Made by a program: the position numbers and the translations under genes | Assembly: GCA_029979265.1 (NCBI GenBank) | Contig: JAPOHW010000014.1 | Span: forward strand, 25,857-89,856 | Reading direction: 5' to 3' | DNA from: Actinomycetota bacterium | Lineage (GTDB): Bacteria; Actinomycetota; Acidimicrobiia; Acidimicrobiales; Aldehydirespiratoraceae | Length of the DNA stretch: 64,000 bases | The notes under the pieces: generated by a model | Database searches by the model: none | What the model was told of the DNA's origin: nothing | Seen by the model: the letters and a program-made list of their open reading frames with translations, nothing else | Shown here: positions 1 to 7,450 of the stretch, piece by piece | Position numbering within the stretch: the stretch's first letter is position 1 | Layout of the letters: every line of letters starts with the position of its first letter

Positions 1-817
1 CGACGGGATCGGGGCCGAACGGGATGAGAACGAGCGAGTCGAGCCCGGTCGTCATCACCGGCTGGAGCGCGGCGACCATCTCGTCGATGTTGTCGGTGAC
101 GGCGACCCAGGGTTGGGCTCCGTCCTCGGACGGTGGCGGCAGTCGGTCGAGATCGCCGAGGTAATAACCGACGAAGACGGCGAGCCGGTGGGGGTGGCGA
201 GCGGTGCTCGACTGTCGTCCGGTGCTGATCTGATCCTGGGCCCACTCGATGCGTGGCCCGTCGAACCCTTCGGGGAGCAAGGTGCCGTCGGCGACCATCC
301 CACTGAGTTCGAGTGACCGTGGACCGGTGACACCCGCCAGGATGGGAGGGACGACCGACGGAGGGAACTCCAACTCCACCCCCCGGATTGTGATGTACCG
401 ACCGGTGTACTCGACGGCCTCACCCCGCAGGATCTGCTGGGTGCATTCGATCGTCTCGCGCAACAGGGTGAGAGGGGACTCGACCTTTTCGCCGATCCAC
501 TCCATCCAGTGGGGGAGTCCGTGGCCGATGCCACAGTGGAGCCGGCCCGGATACATCCTGGCGAGGGTGGCCCACTCCATGGCCAGCGCTGCCGGGTTGC
601 GGAACGGTGCCGGTGCGATCCCGTGGCCGAGCACCGGTCGTCCACAGTCGTCGTTGTCGGTCGCCTCGAGGATCGTGCCGAGTTGACTGATACCGCCCGC
701 CCAGTTGAGATCTTCGATGATCCACAGTTCGTCGACGTGTGGTGCGATCGCTGTCGCTCGTTCCACGAGCTCCTCGGGCGGGATTTCTCGCATGAGCATG
801 GCCCCGATGTCGGTCAT
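1..817 (-). CDS. LLM-class flavin-dependent oxidoreductase (3' end cut by window edge)
   Basis: About 272 codons are visible, reading leftward off the window with no stop. The protein has the bacterial-luciferase-like pattern: an early W-I-I-E-D-L-N-W segment, then G-H-G-I-A-P-A-P-F-R-N-P, a C-G-I-G-H-G-L-P-H-W-M segment and a C-terminal P-P-I-L-A-G-V-T-G segment. This matches the F420/FMN-dependent LLM oxidoreductase superfamily, which hydrogenates or oxidises small organic substrates; the substrate cannot be told. The ATG at 817 is supported by a TAGCGT hexamer (829-824 on this strand) six bases upstream, the leaderless pattern seen repeatedly here. It is divergent from fdhD. Family assignment is fairly safe; cofactor choice (F420 or FMN) is inference. 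Confidence 0.8.
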   Translation of the reverse strand, partial: MTDIGAMLMREIPPEELVERATAIAPHVDELWIIEDLNWAGGISQLGTILEATDNDDCGRPVLGHGIAPAPFRNPAALAMEWATLARMYPGRLHCGIGHGLPHWMEWIGEKVESPLTLLRETIECTQQILRGEAVEYTGRYITIRGVELEFPPSVVPPILAGVTGPRSLELSGMVADGTLLPEGFDGPRIEWAQDQISTGRQSSTARHPHRLAVFVGYYLGDLDRLPPPSEDGAQPWVAVTDNIDEMVAALQPVMTTGLDSLVLIPFGPDPV

Positions 818-923
818 GCCCGGACGCTATCGCTCGTCGTCGGACTGCACCGGGGACTCGATCGAGGCCGGGCGGCGGCGCCCGGCGTGCCCGCCGGCTC
901 GACGGCGGGCGTAGCCTGACCTC
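818..923. promoter_or_regulatory. Divergent leaderless promoters between the LLM oxidoreductase and fdhD
   Basis: A TAGCGT hexamer on the minus strand (824-829) lies 6 nt before the ATG at 817, and a TAGCCT hexamer on the plus strand (912-917) lies 6 nt before the fdhD ATG at 924. Both fit -10 boxes whose transcripts start at or next to the start codon. Two GC-rich inverted repeats lie between them: GCCGGGC/GCCCGGC (867-886) and GCCCGCCG/CGGCGGGC (889-910). Whether the repeats regulate anything is unknown. Confidence 0.5.
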
Positions 924-1715
924 ATGAGCCCTCGCAAGCGCAGCGAGCAGCGTCTGGTTCGGCCCTGGTCCGCCGACGACCCCACGCGCGGACGACGTCC
1001 GGTCACCCTTGCCACCGAAGAACCGATGGCGATCGAACTCGACGGCCATCGTGTTGCGACCACGATGCGAACACCGGGCAACGATTTCGAACTCGCGGTC
1101 GGGTTCTGTCACAACGAGGGCCTGCTCGCCGGACACGCGGTGCTCGAGGTGAAGTACTGCGCCAACGGGTCGGCGGCTGCGACCGCATTCAACATTGTGA
1201 GTGTCTCGACCGGCGGCAAGGCCCCTGAGCCTGCGCCCCGACTCGCCACCACCACCTCGTCATGCGGGTTCTGCGGTACCGACGAGATCGATGAGCTGGC
1301 ATCGAAGCTTCCCCCGGTCGTCGGCGAGCAGATCGACTGGGGCGTGCTTGCCGACGCGCCCGACAAGCTCCGTTCGATGCAGGACCTCTTCGGCATCACC
1401 GGTGCGGTTCACGCCGCCGGCGTGGTCGATCCCGACGGTGGGGTGCAGCTCACCCGCGAAGATGTCGGTCGGCACAATGCGGTCGACAAGCTCGCCGGTC
1501 GCATGTTGCTCGACGGCGATCTACCGGCGACGGGCAGGGCGGTCGTGGTCAGTGGTCGCGCCAGCTTCGAACTGGTGCACAAGGCCTGGGCCGCAGGCTT
1601 TCGCGCGTTGGTGGCGGTCAGCGCGCCGACTGCCCTCGCAGTCGCCACGGCTGAGCGGGCCGGCCTCCAACTCGCAGGGTTCGCTCGTGACGGCTCGCTC
1701 GAGATCTACGTATGA
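924..1715 (+). CDS. fdhD: Formate dehydrogenase accessory sulfurtransferase FdhD
   Basis: 263 aa. FdhD carries sulfur from a cysteine desulfurase to the molybdenum or tungsten bis-MGD cofactor of formate dehydrogenase. The sequence shows the CxxC loop as C114-G-F-C117, followed by G-T-D-E-I-D-E-L, then E-D-V-G-R-H-N-A-V-D-K-L and V-V-S-G-R-A-S-F-E-L-V. These are the diagnostic blocks, and the length is normal. A TAGCCT hexamer sits six bases before the ATG, suggesting a leaderless message. The last four bases overlap the next gene (ATGA), so the two are translationally coupled. No formate dehydrogenase gene is in the window; the client enzyme must be elsewhere. Confidence 0.93.
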   Translation: MSPRKRSEQRLVRPWSADDPTRGRRPVTLATEEPMAIELDGHRVATTMRTPGNDFELAVGFCHNEGLLAGHAVLEVKYCANGSAAATAFNIVSVSTGGKAPEPAPRLATTTSSCGFCGTDEIDELASKLPPVVGEQIDWGVLADAPDKLRSMQDLFGITGAVHAAGVVDPDGGVQLTREDVGRHNAVDKLAGRMLLDGDLPATGRAVVVSGRASFELVHKAWAAGFRALVAVSAPTALAVATAERAGLQLAGFARDGSLEIYV

Positions 1716-2515
1716 GCGTCAAGGTCCTCGGTGTGCCCTACGACGTGCACTCGTCCTATCTGCGGGGCCCAGCTGCGGCGCCACCGGCTGTGCGCGCTGC
1801 GTTGCGCAGTGGATCGGCCAACTGGTGCACGGAGGATGGGCGCGATCTCGCCCCCGACGTGAATGCTGACTGGGCTGATCTGGGAGACCTGATTCTCCCC
1901 GACGATGTGCACGAGGCGACGGCGCTGATCCGTGGCGCCGCATGCGACGCGATCGCAGACGGCGCGAAGCTGCTGGCACTCGGCGGTGACCATCTCGTGA
2001 CCTGGCCCCTCGTGCAGGCGATGTCGGACCGCCACGACGACATCACGATCGTGCACTTCGACGCACACCCCGATCTCTACGACGAACTCGATGGTGATCG
2101 CTATTCGCACGCGTGTCCGTTTGCCCGGATCATGGAAGAGGGCAGGGTGGCTCGCCTGGTGCAGATGGGGATTCGCACCATGACGCCGCACCAGCGCGAC
2201 CAGGCCGATCGGTTCGGTGTCGACGTGCTCGAGGCCCGCAACCCCGGGGCGGTCGTTCCGGCGCTCGAGGGTCCGGTCTATGTCTCGATCGACATCGATG
2301 TGCTCGACCCCGCCTTTGCTCCCGGCATGTCGCACTTCGAACCCGGCGGCTGGTCGACTCGTCAACTGCTCGACGCGCTGGGCCAGATTGCAACCCAGGA
2401 GCTCGACGTCGTCGGTGCCGACCTGGTGGAGATCAACCCCGACCGTGACGTGCACGGACTCACGGCGATGGTGGGAGCCAAGATCGTTCGTGAACTGCTC
2501 GGTTTGATGCTCTAA
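1712..2515 (+). CDS. Arginase/agmatinase-family ureohydrolase
   Basis: 267 aa, manganese ureohydrolase fold. Metal-ligand motifs are intact: GGDH (91-94), H-F-D-A-H-P-D (115-121) and S-I-D-I-D-V-L-D-P (from 192), with later E-I-N-P-D. Family members hydrolyse arginine, agmatine, guanidinobutyrate or formiminoglutamate, releasing urea or formamide. The Y-S-H-A-C-P-F-A-R block resembles agmatinase-type enzymes more than classical arginase. Its place between fdhD and an amino-acid ABC transporter followed by DDAH suggests a guanidino compound as substrate, but the exact one is not decided by sequence. It overlaps fdhD by four bases. Confidence 0.85.
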   Translation: MSVKVLGVPYDVHSSYLRGPAAAPPAVRAALRSGSANWCTEDGRDLAPDVNADWADLGDLILPDDVHEATALIRGAACDAIADGAKLLALGGDHLVTWPLVQAMSDRHDDITIVHFDAHPDLYDELDGDRYSHACPFARIMEEGRVARLVQMGIRTMTPHQRDQADRFGVDVLEARNPGAVVPALEGPVYVSIDIDVLDPAFAPGMSHFEPGGWSTRQLLDALGQIATQELDVVGADLVEINPDRDVHGLTAMVGAKIVRELLGLML

Positions 2516-2550
2516 GTGGCCGCTCGGCGCCGCTCTCGACGCGAACTGGG

Positions 2551-2582
2551 TAGCCTTTTGACGTTCTCGGAATGTCGAGAAC
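2551..2582 (+). promoter_or_regulatory. Promoter and 5'-end stem-loop ahead of the amino-acid binding protein gene
   Basis: TAGCCT (2551-2556) can act as a -10 box with a start near 2563. The predicted transcript would begin with an inverted repeat, GTTCTCG-N6-CGAGAAC (2563-2582). This could be a 5' protective stem-loop or a repressor operator. An SD-like GGAGG follows at 2593-2597, before the ATG at 2602. Confidence 0.4.
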
Positions 2583-2601
2583 GAAACCCTCTGGAGGATT
2601 C

Positions 2602-3381
2602 ATGTCCAAGCGACTGCTGCAGCTTCTTGCCCTGCTGCTCACCCTCGGTCTGTTCGCCGCTGCATGTGGCGACGACGACGGCGGTGAGCTCGGCCTTGTC
2701 ACCTCGGGCACGCTCACCGTGTGCACCGATGTTCCCTACCCGCCGATGGAGTTCGAGGACCCGAGCGCCGAAGGTGGTTTCACCGGGTTCGACATCGAAC
2801 TAATGCGCGCCATCGCCGACGATCTCGGTCTCGGCCTTGCGGTTGCGACTCCGGGCTGGGACGCCATCACCAGCGGCCTCGCCACCGAGGCCGGCGACTG
2901 CGACATCTCGGCCGCCTCGATCACGATCACCGAGGAGCGCGAGGAGAACATCGACTTCTCCGAGCCGTACTTCGAAGGCAAGCAGTCGCTGCTGGTCTCC
3001 GACGACAGCTCCGCCGGTACCCTCGCCGATCTCGGTGCAGTGGCCGTCCAGTCGGGAACCACCGGCGAGATCTGGCTGCAGGACAACACCCCGGCCGGGG
3101 TGGAGGTCGTCGCATTCGACGACATCGGTGCGCTGTACCTGGCCCTCGAAGCCGGCGACGTCGACGGCGTCATCACCGACCTCGTCGGAAACCAGGGCTA
3201 CGCGGACGACACCGGTGGCGCCATGGTCATCGAGTCGTACGAGACCGGTGAGTTCTACGGCTTCGCTGTCCAGGAAGAGGGCGCCGAGGAACTCCTCGCT
3301 GCCGTCAACGAGTCCTTGGCCAAGCTGCAGGGCAACGGCACGTACGACGACATCTACGCCGAATGGTTCCCGGGCGCCTGA
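2602..3381 (+). CDS. Polar amino-acid ABC transporter, substrate-binding lipoprotein
   Basis: 259 aa. The start at 2602 is chosen because GGAGG stands just upstream and the product then begins with a clean lipoprotein signal, lipobox F-A-A-A-C with Cys22, followed by an acidic linker. The mature part is a solute-binding protein family 3 (periplasmic amino-acid binding) protein: T-V-C-T-D-V-P-Y-P-P-M-E-F, then G-F-D-I-E-L-M-R-A-I-A and F-S-E-P-Y-F. It would bind polar amino acids outside the membrane and hand them to the permease/ATPase encoded next. Neighbouring arginase-like and DDAH genes suggest arginine or methylarginines as cargo; that is inference. Confidence 0.92.
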   Translation: MSKRLLQLLALLLTLGLFAAACGDDDGGELGLVTSGTLTVCTDVPYPPMEFEDPSAEGGFTGFDIELMRAIADDLGLGLAVATPGWDAITSGLATEAGDCDISAASITITEEREENIDFSEPYFEGKQSLLVSDDSSAGTLADLGAVAVQSGTTGEIWLQDNTPAGVEVVAFDDIGALYLALEAGDVDGVITDLVGNQGYADDTGGAMVIESYETGEFYGFAVQEEGAEELLAAVNESLAKLQGNGTYDDIYAEWFPGA

Positions 3382-3407
3382 GCCTGAACCACGACGGTTG
3401 ATCTGAC

Positions 3408-3446
3408 GAGGGGTCGGGCCGTATGGTCCGGCCCCTCGCACGTTTT
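3408..3446 (+). terminator. Intercistronic hairpin between binding protein and permease genes
   Basis: The arms 3408-3420 and 3425-3437 pair along 13 bp, with two G-U wobbles and a GTAT loop. A TTTT run follows at 3443-3446. This looks like a Rho-independent terminator or attenuator, which would give more binding protein than permease. It covers the upstream in-frame ATG at 3423, arguing for the permease start at 3453. Confidence 0.7.
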
Positions 3447-3452
3447 CGCACC

Positions 3453-4250
3453 ATGACCTCACTCACTCCCCGCCAACGGGCCCGCTACTACCAGATTGCG
3501 ATGTATTCGGCCGCGGCTGTCATCACGGTGGTGGTCGTGTTCGCAGCGGACTGGTCGAAGATCCAGAAGAACTTCTTCAACCCCGAGATCGCAGCTGAGA
3601 TGTTCCCCGAGGTCATCACCTCGGCGGTGAAGAACACAGCGCTCTACACGCTGCTGTCGTTCGTGCTCGGCATGGTCCTTGCCCTCGGGTTGGCGCTGAT
3701 GCGCCTGTCGAGCCTCAAGGCGTTCCGAGCATTCGCGATTGGATACATCGAACTCTTCCGGGGTCTGCCCGCGTTGATCACCCTGTTGTTCGTGGGCTTC
3801 GGTCTGCCGATTGCGTTCAGTGGATTCCGGATTCCGGGCGGGGTGCTCGGCCGCGGTTCTGTCGGCTTGGCGCTCGTTGCCGGTGCGTACATGGCCGAGA
3901 CGATCCGGGCCGGGATCGAGGCTGTCCCCAAAGGTCAGACCGAGGCAGCGCGGTCGCTCGGCATGTCGCAGACGCGCACGATGTTCACGATCATCCTGCC
4001 GCAGGCGTTCCGCATCATCATTCCGCCCCTCACCAACGAACTCGTGCTGTTGATCAAGGACACGTCGCTGTTCTTCATTCTCGGGTCGACCCCCGGGACC
4101 AAGGAACTCACGAAGTTCGCTCGTGACTTCATGAACGCCGAACGCAACGCCACACCGCTCACCGTTGTCGCTGCGCTTTACCTTCTCATCACCCTGCCGC
4201 TCACGTTCCTCGTACGGCGGCTCGAACGATCGGCAGCGAAAGCCCGATGA
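3453..4250 (+). CDS. Polar amino-acid ABC transporter, permease
   Basis: 265 aa from the ATG at 3453; an ATG at 3423 is in frame but lies inside a terminator-like hairpin. The protein has several hydrophobic membrane segments and a HisM/GlnP-type EAA loop: [20 protein letters not shown], then E-A-A-R-S-L-G-M. This loop docks the ATPase. As a single permease gene it probably forms a homodimer. The end overlaps the ATPase gene by four bases. Confidence 0.92.
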   Translation: MTSLTPRQRARYYQIAMYSAAAVITVVVVFAADWSKIQKNFFNPEIAAEMFPEVITSAVKNTALYTLLSFVLGMVLALGLALMRLSSLKAFRAFAIGYIELFRGLPALITLLFVGFGLPIAFSGFRIPGGVLGRGSVGLALVAGAYMAETIRAGIEAVPKGQTEAARSLGMSQTRTMFTIILPQAFRIIIPPLTNELVLLIKDTSLFFILGSTPGTKELTKFARDFMNAERNATPLTVVAALYLLITLPLTFLVRRLERSAAKAR

Positions 4251-4984
4251 CACACGCCATCGACGTCCGACAACTCCACAAGTCCTTCGGTGATCTCGAG
4301 GTTCTGAAGGGAATCGACTTCACCGTCAATGCCGGTGAGGTGGTTTGCGTACTCGGCCCCTCCGGCTCGGGAAAGTCGACGTTGCTTCGATGCCTGAACC
4401 GACTCGAAGAGTCGAATTCGGGAACGATCCTCATCGATGGTGAGGACATCACCGACATCGATGCCGATGTCGACCAGCTGCGCAGCAATATCGGCATGGT
4501 CTTCCAGCAGTTCAACCTCTTCCCGCACCTCACGGTGCTGAAGAACCTCACCGTGGCGCAGACCGGCGTGCTCAAGCGACCCAAGGACGAAGCGATCGGT
4601 ATCGCCCGCGAGATGCTCGACCGGGTCGGCCTGTCCGACAAGATTCACGAGTATCCGGCTCACCTGTCGGGCGGTCAGGCACAGCGGGTCGCCATCGCCC
4701 GCGCCCTCAGCATGAAGCCGAAGATGATGCTGTTCGACGAGCCCACATCTGCGCTCGATCCCGAACTCGTGGGCGAGGTGCTCGATGTCATGCGCACGCT
4801 CGCCGGTGAGGGCATGACGATGATGGTCGTCACCCATGAGATCGGCTTCGCTCAGGAAGTGGCCGACCGTGTCGTCTTCATGGATGACGGGGTTGTGGTC
4901 GAGGAGGGCAGCCCGGAAGCGGTGCTGCGCAACCCGAACGAGGAACGCACGAAACAGTTCCTTCGCATGGTGCTCGAGACCTGA
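4247..4984 (+). CDS. Polar amino-acid ABC transporter, ATP-binding protein
   Basis: 245 aa, GlnQ/HisP type. Walker A is G-P-S-G-S-G-K-S-T (37-45), the Q-loop is [10 protein letters not shown], the signature is L-S-G-G-Q-A-Q-R-V, and Walker B is [11 protein letters not shown]; the switch His is in V-V-T-H-E. Full length and intact. It powers import through the preceding permease, with which it is translationally coupled by ATGA. DDAH begins three bases after its stop, so uptake and breakdown are co-transcribed. Confidence 0.95.
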   Translation: MTHAIDVRQLHKSFGDLEVLKGIDFTVNAGEVVCVLGPSGSGKSTLLRCLNRLEESNSGTILIDGEDITDIDADVDQLRSNIGMVFQQFNLFPHLTVLKNLTVAQTGVLKRPKDEAIGIAREMLDRVGLSDKIHEYPAHLSGGQAQRVAIARALSMKPKMMLFDEPTSALDPELVGEVLDVMRTLAGEGMTMMVVTHEIGFAQEVADRVVFMDDGVVVEEGSPEAVLRNPNEERTKQFLRMVLET

Positions 4985-4987
4985 TCG

Positions 4988-5770
4988 ATGCCGAGCCCGA
5001 TCCGATTCCGCCAGGCCCTCGTGCGGCCTCCCACGCCGAGCGTCGTCGACGGGTTGCGCGCGGTTGACGGGCCCGACCCCGACTATGCGCGTTTCGTCGA
5101 CGAGCACGCGTCGTACGTCGCTGTGCTCCAAGCCGCCGGTGTGGTCGTGGAGGCCATGGCCGAGTTGCCCGGGCACCCCGACGCAGTGTTCGTCGAGGAT
5201 GCGGCGCTGTGTATCGGTCCTCTCGCCGTCGTGCTGCGGCCTGGCGCTCCGAGCCGAGCGGGAGAGGCCGACGCGATCGTTGGCGACCTCGAGGCCCGCT
5301 TCCCTACGGTCGGCCGAGTCTCGGAGGGCTTCGTCGATGGAGGCGACGTCCTCGTCACCGCCACCGAGGTGTTGATCGGTCTGTCGGCCCGTACCGACCG
5401 AACCGGTGCCGAGGCACTGCTGGCGGCGCTGGCGCCGACCGGACTTGCGGTCCGGATCGTCGAGACGCCGAGTGACGTCCTGCACTTCAAAACCGACTGT
5501 GCGATCGTCGACGAGCACACGATCTTCTCGACCGGTCGACTCGCCGCCAGTGGCTGTTTCGACGGCTACGACGTCATCGTCTGTCCCTCCGGCGAGGAAG
5601 CAGCCGCCAACCTGGTACGAGTGAACGATGTCGTGATGATGCGAACCGGATTCCCCGCCACCGAGGGGATCCTCACGAAGGCGGGGTATGACGTCGTGAC
5701 CGTCGAGGCCGACGAAGCCGCCCGTGTCGATGGGGGGCTCTCGTGCATGTCCCTCCGATGCAACTGGTAG
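4988..5770 (+). CDS. ddaH: Dimethylarginine dimethylaminohydrolase (DDAH)-like amidinohydrolase
   Basis: 260 aa, pentein fold. DDAH hydrolyses Nω-methylated arginines to citrulline plus methylamine or dimethylamine. Visible signatures are F-V-E-D-A-A-L near residue 74, G-F-V-D-G-G-D-V-L, the catalytic His in L-H-F-K-T-D-C (H166), and the catalytic nucleophile C253 in G-G-L-S-C-M-S-L-R. It starts three bases after the transporter ATPase, giving a catabolic operon of importer plus hydrolase. Some relatives act on arginine itself or on other guanidines, so the substrate is probable, not certain. It ends one base from the convergent sulfotransferase-like gene. Confidence 0.85.
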   Translation: MPSPIRFRQALVRPPTPSVVDGLRAVDGPDPDYARFVDEHASYVAVLQAAGVVVEAMAELPGHPDAVFVEDAALCIGPLAVVLRPGAPSRAGEADAIVGDLEARFPTVGRVSEGFVDGGDVLVTATEVLIGLSARTDRTGAEALLAALAPTGLAVRIVETPSDVLHFKTDCAIVDEHTIFSTGRLAASGCFDGYDVIVCPSGEEAAANLVRVNDVVMMRTGFPATEGILTKAGYDVVTVEADEAARVDGGLSCMSLRCNW

Positions 5771-5771
5771 C

Positions 5772-6479
5772 TCAGACGGCGTAGCGGAGAAGTCGCTCGT
5801 ACAGCGGTAGCGCTGTCTCGAGGATTGGACCGAGACGATCGGGCACCGGATGGTCGGACGGCGGACGCGAGGCGAAGCCGGTGGTCTGGTGAACGCTGTG
5901 GTACCAGTGTTTGGCCCACACCCCATCCTCTGGTTTGGGACCGGCGGGCCAGGACAGCACGGTCGGGTCGAAGGTGAGGCCGAGTTCGGCACACACGGTG
6001 CCGAGCACACCGGCGGGGTCGGCCAAGAGCCGTTGGGAGTCGATCACGATCGGTGTGCCCCCCTCGGCCAGGACGGCATCGAGCAACTCGACGCTTTCGG
6101 TCAGGCCGGTGTCGGCAAGCGTGCAACCGGGAAGCTGGATCGACAGCGACGCCAACATCTGCACCGGGTCTCGCGTGAGCAGCAGGTTTTCGCACCGGGC
6201 GAGGTGGGAGCGATCGACCCCCTTGAGGTGATGCGCCATCTGCTTGACGTAGACGTGGGGCGTCGGGTGATCGCCGAAGATCACGTTTTCGATCACATCG
6301 TTCGGATCGGTCGACTGGCTGGCGATGACCTCGTCGGTGCCGGGGTGCCCACGGGTGTCGAGTGTCATGTTGAAGGCGTAGAACGGCTCGTCGAGCACGG
6401 TGAAATCGGATCGCTCCCGCCACGAATACATCAGGGCGGTCGAGATGTTGCGCGGTCCTGACCAGCACTGGATGATCAT
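5772..6479 (-). CDS. Sulfotransferase-like P-loop protein
   Basis: 235 aa. The N-terminus W-S-G-P-R-N-I-S-T-A-L (6-16) resembles the 5'-phosphosulfate-binding loop of sulfotransferases, and L-L-T-R-D-P-V-Q-M-L-A-S-L resembles their 3'-phosphate site. Proteins of this kind often lie next to, or fused with, class IV aminotransferases, as here. The acceptor is unknown, and true PAPS-dependent sulfotransfer is not proven by sequence. TACGGT lies eight bases upstream of the ATG. Confidence 0.65.
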   Translation of the reverse strand: MIIQCWSGPRNISTALMYSWRERSDFTVLDEPFYAFNMTLDTRGHPGTDEVIASQSTDPNDVIENVIFGDHPTPHVYVKQMAHHLKGVDRSHLARCENLLLTRDPVQMLASLSIQLPGCTLADTGLTESVELLDAVLAEGGTPIVIDSQRLLADPAGVLGTVCAELGLTFDPTVLSWPAGPKPEDGVWAKHWYHSVHQTTGFASRPPSDHPVPDRLGPILETALPLYERLLRYAV

Positions 6480-6519
6480 TGCCGAGCACCGTACGGGCCG
6501 ACAGCAGCAGCTCCCGGGG

Positions 6520-7440
6520 TCATGAGCGATCGCTCACGTCGGCTTCGATCTCGGCTTCGTAGAGTTCGCGAAGCCGGACCGTCAGTGGGCCCTGTTCGCC
6601 GGTGCCGATCGTGCGGCCGTCGACGGTGTGCACCGGGGTGAGCCCTCCGAACGTGCCGGTCACGAATGCCTCGTCGGCCGCGTACACGTCGGTCAACGAG
6701 AACGGTGCCCGATGCACCGGGATGCCAGCAGCCTCGGCCACCTCACACACCAGCGCCGAGGTGATGCCGTTGAGGTTGTATTGGCCCGTCGCCGTCCAGA
6801 CCTCACCCGATCGGATCACGAAGAAGTTGGTGGCGTTGCACGTCGCAACCGCACCGGTCGGGTCGAGCATCAGGGCCTCGTCGGCGCCGGCGTGGGTCGC
6901 CTGGATCAAGGCGATGACCTCGTGGAGCTTGCTGTGGCAGTTGAGCTTCTGATCGAGCGTGTCGGGTGGCGGTCGACGCACGGTGGCGGTGAAGAGGGAG
7001 ATGCCGCGGTCGCGCACATCGGGATCGGCGGCCTTGTGTTCGGCGATGATCACCATGTTCGGGCCGCCGATGTTGTTCGACGGATGTTGACTCGGTGTTT
7101 TCTTGTCACCGCGGGTCACCATCAGGCGGACGTGCACCAGGTCGTCCATGCCGTTGCGGTCGACCGTTGCCCGCAACGCCGCCTCGACCCCTGCCCGGTC
7201 CATCCCGATGTCGAGATCGATGGCGGCGGCGCCGGCGAAGAGCCGATCGAGATGACGGTCGAGATGGGCGAAGCGGCCGTGGTGCAGCCGGATGCCTTCC
7301 CACACCCCGTCACCGACGAGGAAACCGGAATCGAAGACCGAGATCTTTGCCTCATGGCGGGGGAAGAACTCCCCGTTGATGTAGATCTCGATCGTCTCGT
7401 TGCGCTCGTCGGCGAGCGCCTGATGTGTGCTGCGGGCCAT
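6520..7440 (-). CDS. Class IV (branched-chain-type) aminotransferase
   Basis: 306 aa, PLP-dependent fold type IV. Blocks seen: Y-I-N-G-E-F-F-P, S-V-F-D-S-G-F-L-V-G-D-G-V-W-E-G-I-R, the presumed PLP lysine K165 in D-Q-K-L-N, and the C-terminal phosphate-binding V-T-G-T-F-G-G-L-T-P-V. Members transfer amino groups between branched-chain or D-amino acids and 2-oxo acids, or act as lyases; which one is unclear. The ATG at 7440 is favoured because TAACGT (7453-7448) lies seven bases upstream, giving a leaderless start in the 10-bp gap after putA. The sulfotransferase-like gene follows 40 bp downstream. Confidence 0.88.
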   Translation of the reverse strand: MARSTHQALADERNETIEIYINGEFFPRHEAKISVFDSGFLVGDGVWEGIRLHHGRFAHLDRHLDRLFAGAAAIDLDIGMDRAGVEAALRATVDRNGMDDLVHVRLMVTRGDKKTPSQHPSNNIGGPNMVIIAEHKAADPDVRDRGISLFTATVRRPPPDTLDQKLNCHSKLHEVIALIQATHAGADEALMLDPTGAVATCNATNFFVIRSGEVWTATGQYNLNGITSALVCEVAEAAGIPVHRAPFSLTDVYAADEAFVTGTFGGLTPVHTVDGRTIGTGEQGPLTVRLRELYEAEIEADVSDRS

Positions 7441-7450
7441 GGCCGCCACG

